6,258 nucleotides of DNA from Pseudomonadota bacterium (GTDB lineage Bacteria > Pseudomonadota > Gammaproteobacteria > Xanthomonadales > Xanthomonadaceae). The stretch lies in the NCBI GenBank assembly GCA_023423605.1, contig JAFAFF010000134.1, positions 1-6,258 of the forward strand. Direction: 5' to 3'. Positions within the stretch are counted from its first letter, which is position 1, and every line of letters begins with the position of its first letter. A program made the position numbers and the translations under genes. Shown here one piece after another: positions 4,623 through 6,258 of this stretch. The notes under the pieces are model-generated. The model was not told where the DNA came from. It made no database searches and saw nothing but the letters and a program-made list of their open reading frames with translations.

Positions 4623-6258
4623 ATGCCCTGGATCACCAACCTCAAACTGATGCCGAAGCTGCTGCTGACCTTCGGCGTCATCCTGCTGGTCATGCTGCTG
4701 CAGGGCATCGTGGCCTACCGTGGCCTGCATTCGCTCAACGACGTCACCACCGAGCTGGCGGGCAAGCGCATGCAGAGCATCCGCATGGCTGGCGAGATGC
4801 GTGGCTACCTGGGCGAATATCGCAACGCCTCCTACCAGGCGCTGGTACGTGCCAGCGACGAGGTCAAGGCCGATGCCGTCACCCGCGCGGCAGCCACGCG
4901 CAAGCAGCTGGACGAAGCGGTGGCGGCCTATCCGGCGCTGCTGGAAAACGCCCAGCAGAAGAAGCTGTTCGAAACCTTCGTGACCGACTGGAAGGACGCC
5001 CTGGCATCCTATGATTCGGTCACGGAAATGCTGGAGCTGCAGCTGCCCGACGACGCCATCGATACCTTCGTCGGTGAAACGCGCGCCAAGCACACCCGTT
5101 CTTCTTCCGCGCTGGAAGCGCTGATCGCCGAGGACAACCGCCTGGCGAGCGCCGCCAGCGAGGAAGCGGCGTCGACCTATGCGTCATCCTCCACCCTGAT
5201 GCTCATCGCCGTGCTTGGTGGCGCCGGCATCGGCCTGGTGCTGGTCTGGCTGTTCGCCCGTGCTCTGGTGGGCAGCGTGCGCGGCGCGGTCACGGTGGCC
5301 AATGAAGTGGCCGGTGGCAAGCTGGATGGCCACATCGACACCTCCCGCGCCGATGAAGTGGGCGAGCTGATGCACGCCATGCAGCGCATGCAGCGCGACC
5401 TGCGCGAGCGCATCGAACACGACCAGGCCATCGCCAGCGAGAACCTGCGCATCCGTACCGCGCTGGATTACAGCTCCACCGGCGTGTTCATCAGCGATGT
5501 CGACAACGCCATCGTCTATGCCAACCGTGCACTGCAGCAGTCGCTGCTGGAGCATGCCGATGCCGTGCGCGGCGAGCTGCCGGACTTCGATCCGGAAGCC
5601 TCGCTGGTCGGCCGCACCGCCGACGAACTGGAACATGCCGGCCAGGCCGATCCGGCGGTGATCGCCGAGCTGGGCCGCAGCGGCGTGGCGCGCCGTGAAG
5701 TGCAGTACGGCAATGCGCAGTTCGCGCAGGTCATCTCCATCATCCGCAACGAAGCCGGCGAGACCGTGGGTCACGTGACCGAATGGCGCGACCGCACCCC
5801 GGAAGCGGCGGTGGAAGCCGAAGTGGCGCGCGTCATCGCCCAGGCCGCGGCCGGCGATCTCACCGGCCGCATCGACGACGCCGGCAAGGAAGGCTTCTTC
5901 CTGCAGCTGGCACGCCAGATCAACGGCCTGCTGGATGCCAACGCGTCCAGCATCGAACAGGTTTCCGGGCTGCTGGCAGCGCTGTCGCGCGGCGACCTCA
6001 CCGCGCGCATGCACGGCGACTACCAGGGCGTGTTCGCGCAGATGCGTGACGACGCCAATGCCACGGCCGACCAGCTCAGCGGCATCGTCACCCGCATCAA
6101 GCAGTCCAGCCAGGCCATCAGCTCGGCGGCCGGCGAGATCGCCAGCGGCAACAGTGATCTGTCGCGGCGCACCGAACAGCAGGCCGCCAACCTGGAAGAG
6201 ACCGCTGCCTCGATGGAGGAACTCACCTCCACCGTGCGCCAGAATGCCGAACATGCCC
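4623..6258 (+). CDS. Methyl-accepting chemotaxis protein, N-terminal part (3' partial)
   Basis: Inner-membrane chemoreceptor; 545 codons are present and the frame is still open at the window end. The ATG at 4623 has GGAG at 4608-4611, an 11-base spacing. A first membrane helix spans about residues 12-32 and a helical, Tar/4HB-like periplasmic sensor about 33-190. The second membrane helix is about 192-213 (MLIAVLGGAGIGLVLVWLF), followed by HAMP to about 266. A PAS domain lies at about 275-392, with FISDVDNAIVYANRAL and a closing GHVTEWRDRTPE. Two further HAMP-like segments follow (AAAGDLTGRI near 408-417, LSRGDLTARM near 454-463). The signalling domain begins near 490 (methylation helix [15 protein letters not shown]). 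No haem- or FAD-binding motif is evident in the PAS. The last 127 bases equal bases 1-127; joined there the protein is 790 residues and ends in the tether at 864. On a chromosome the true C-terminus may differ. Confidence 0.93.
   Translation, partial: MPWITNLKLMPKLLLTFGVILLVMLLQGIVAYRGLHSLNDVTTELAGKRMQSIRMAGEMRGYLGEYRNASYQALVRASDEVKADAVTRAAATRKQLDEAVAAYPALLENAQQKKLFETFVTDWKDALASYDSVTEMLELQLPDDAIDTFVGETRAKHTRSSSALEALIAEDNRLASAASEEAASTYASSSTLMLIAVLGGAGIGLVLVWLFARALVGSVRGAVTVANEVAGGKLDGHIDTSRADEVGELMHAMQRMQRDLRERIEHDQAIASENLRIRTALDYSSTGVFISDVDNAIVYANRALQQSLLEHADAVRGELPDFDPEASLVGRTADELEHAGQADPAVIAELGRSGVARREVQYGNAQFAQVISIIRNEAGETVGHVTEWRDRTPEAAVEAEVARVIAQAAAGDLTGRIDDAGKEGFFLQLARQINGLLDANASSIEQVSGLLAALSRGDLTARMHGDYQGVFAQMRDDANATADQLSGIVTRIKQSSQAISSAAGEIASGNSDLSRRTEQQAANLEETAASMEELTSTVRQNAEHA
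6132..6258. repeat. Right copy of 127-bp perfect terminal direct repeat
   Basis: Identical to bases 1-127 with no mismatch, and ending exactly at the last base of the window. It lies in the start of the MCP signalling domain and keeps the same codon phase as the left copy, so the MCP frame that starts at 4623 continues without interruption into bases 128-864 if the ends are overlapped. Confidence 0.97.

Noticed and set aside
5184..6254. Long minus-strand open frame of 356 codons opposite the MCP
   Set aside because: It is a mirror of the GC-rich MCP coding frame. The product is a low-complexity H/G/A/R-rich translation with no recognisable domain, and the plus-strand MCP explains the sequence fully.
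1..6258. CRISPR arrays, tRNA or rRNA genes, insertion sequences, plasmid or phage hallmark genes
   Set aside because: I saw no regularly spaced repeats, transposase, replication, integrase, capsid or structural RNA signature. The only long repeat is the terminal 127-bp one within MCP coding sequence.

Overview
The window is GC-rich chromosomal-type DNA from a gammaproteobacterium, most likely the Xanthomonas/Stenotrophomonas group (Lysobacteraceae). I infer this from the codon use, the long methyl-accepting chemotaxis protein (MCP) with PAS and stacked HAMP-like segments, the YcgR-type PilZ protein and the sigma-28 (FliA) promoters. It is a piece of a flagellar/chemotaxis locus. Genus is a judgement from general resemblance, not from a search.

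Layout: (1) 1-864, the C-terminal signalling half of an MCP, ending in a W-x-x-F CheR/CheB tether. (2) 926-1787, a sigma-28-type promoter and a YcgR-like PilZ flagellar brake protein. (3) 1850-3259 on the minus strand, an unrecognised multi-domain Ig-like beta-sandwich protein whose upstream region holds a strikingly AT-rich tract. (4) 3465-4022, a near-consensus sigma-28 promoter and cheW. (5) 4051-4528, a likely sigma-28 promoter and a small secreted OB-fold-like protein. (6) 4623 to the end, the N-terminal half of an MCP (two membrane segments, periplasmic helical sensor, HAMP, PAS, two more HAMP-like segments) running off the window. Because it has no stop codon here, this gene is easy to miss.

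The first 127 bases (1-127) are identical to the last 127 (6132-6258), and the repeat ends exactly at both window ends. Joined through it, the two MCP halves form one in-frame 790-residue MCP on a 6131-bp circle. No replication, partition, mobilisation, integrase or phage gene is present. The simplest reading is an assembly-graph loop caused by paralogous MCP genes with identical signalling-domain sequence; 127 is a common de Bruijn k-mer size. A genuine excised circle made by recombination between two MCP genes is the alternative.

Functionally, CheW couples MCPs to CheA, the MCP supplies sensory input, and YcgR adds c-di-GMP control of the flagellar motor. Sigma-28-type promoters place ycgR, cheW and probably the OB-fold gene in the late flagellar regulon. 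The Ig-like gene is the outsider: opposite strand, no sigma-28 motif seen, and a different upstream base composition.
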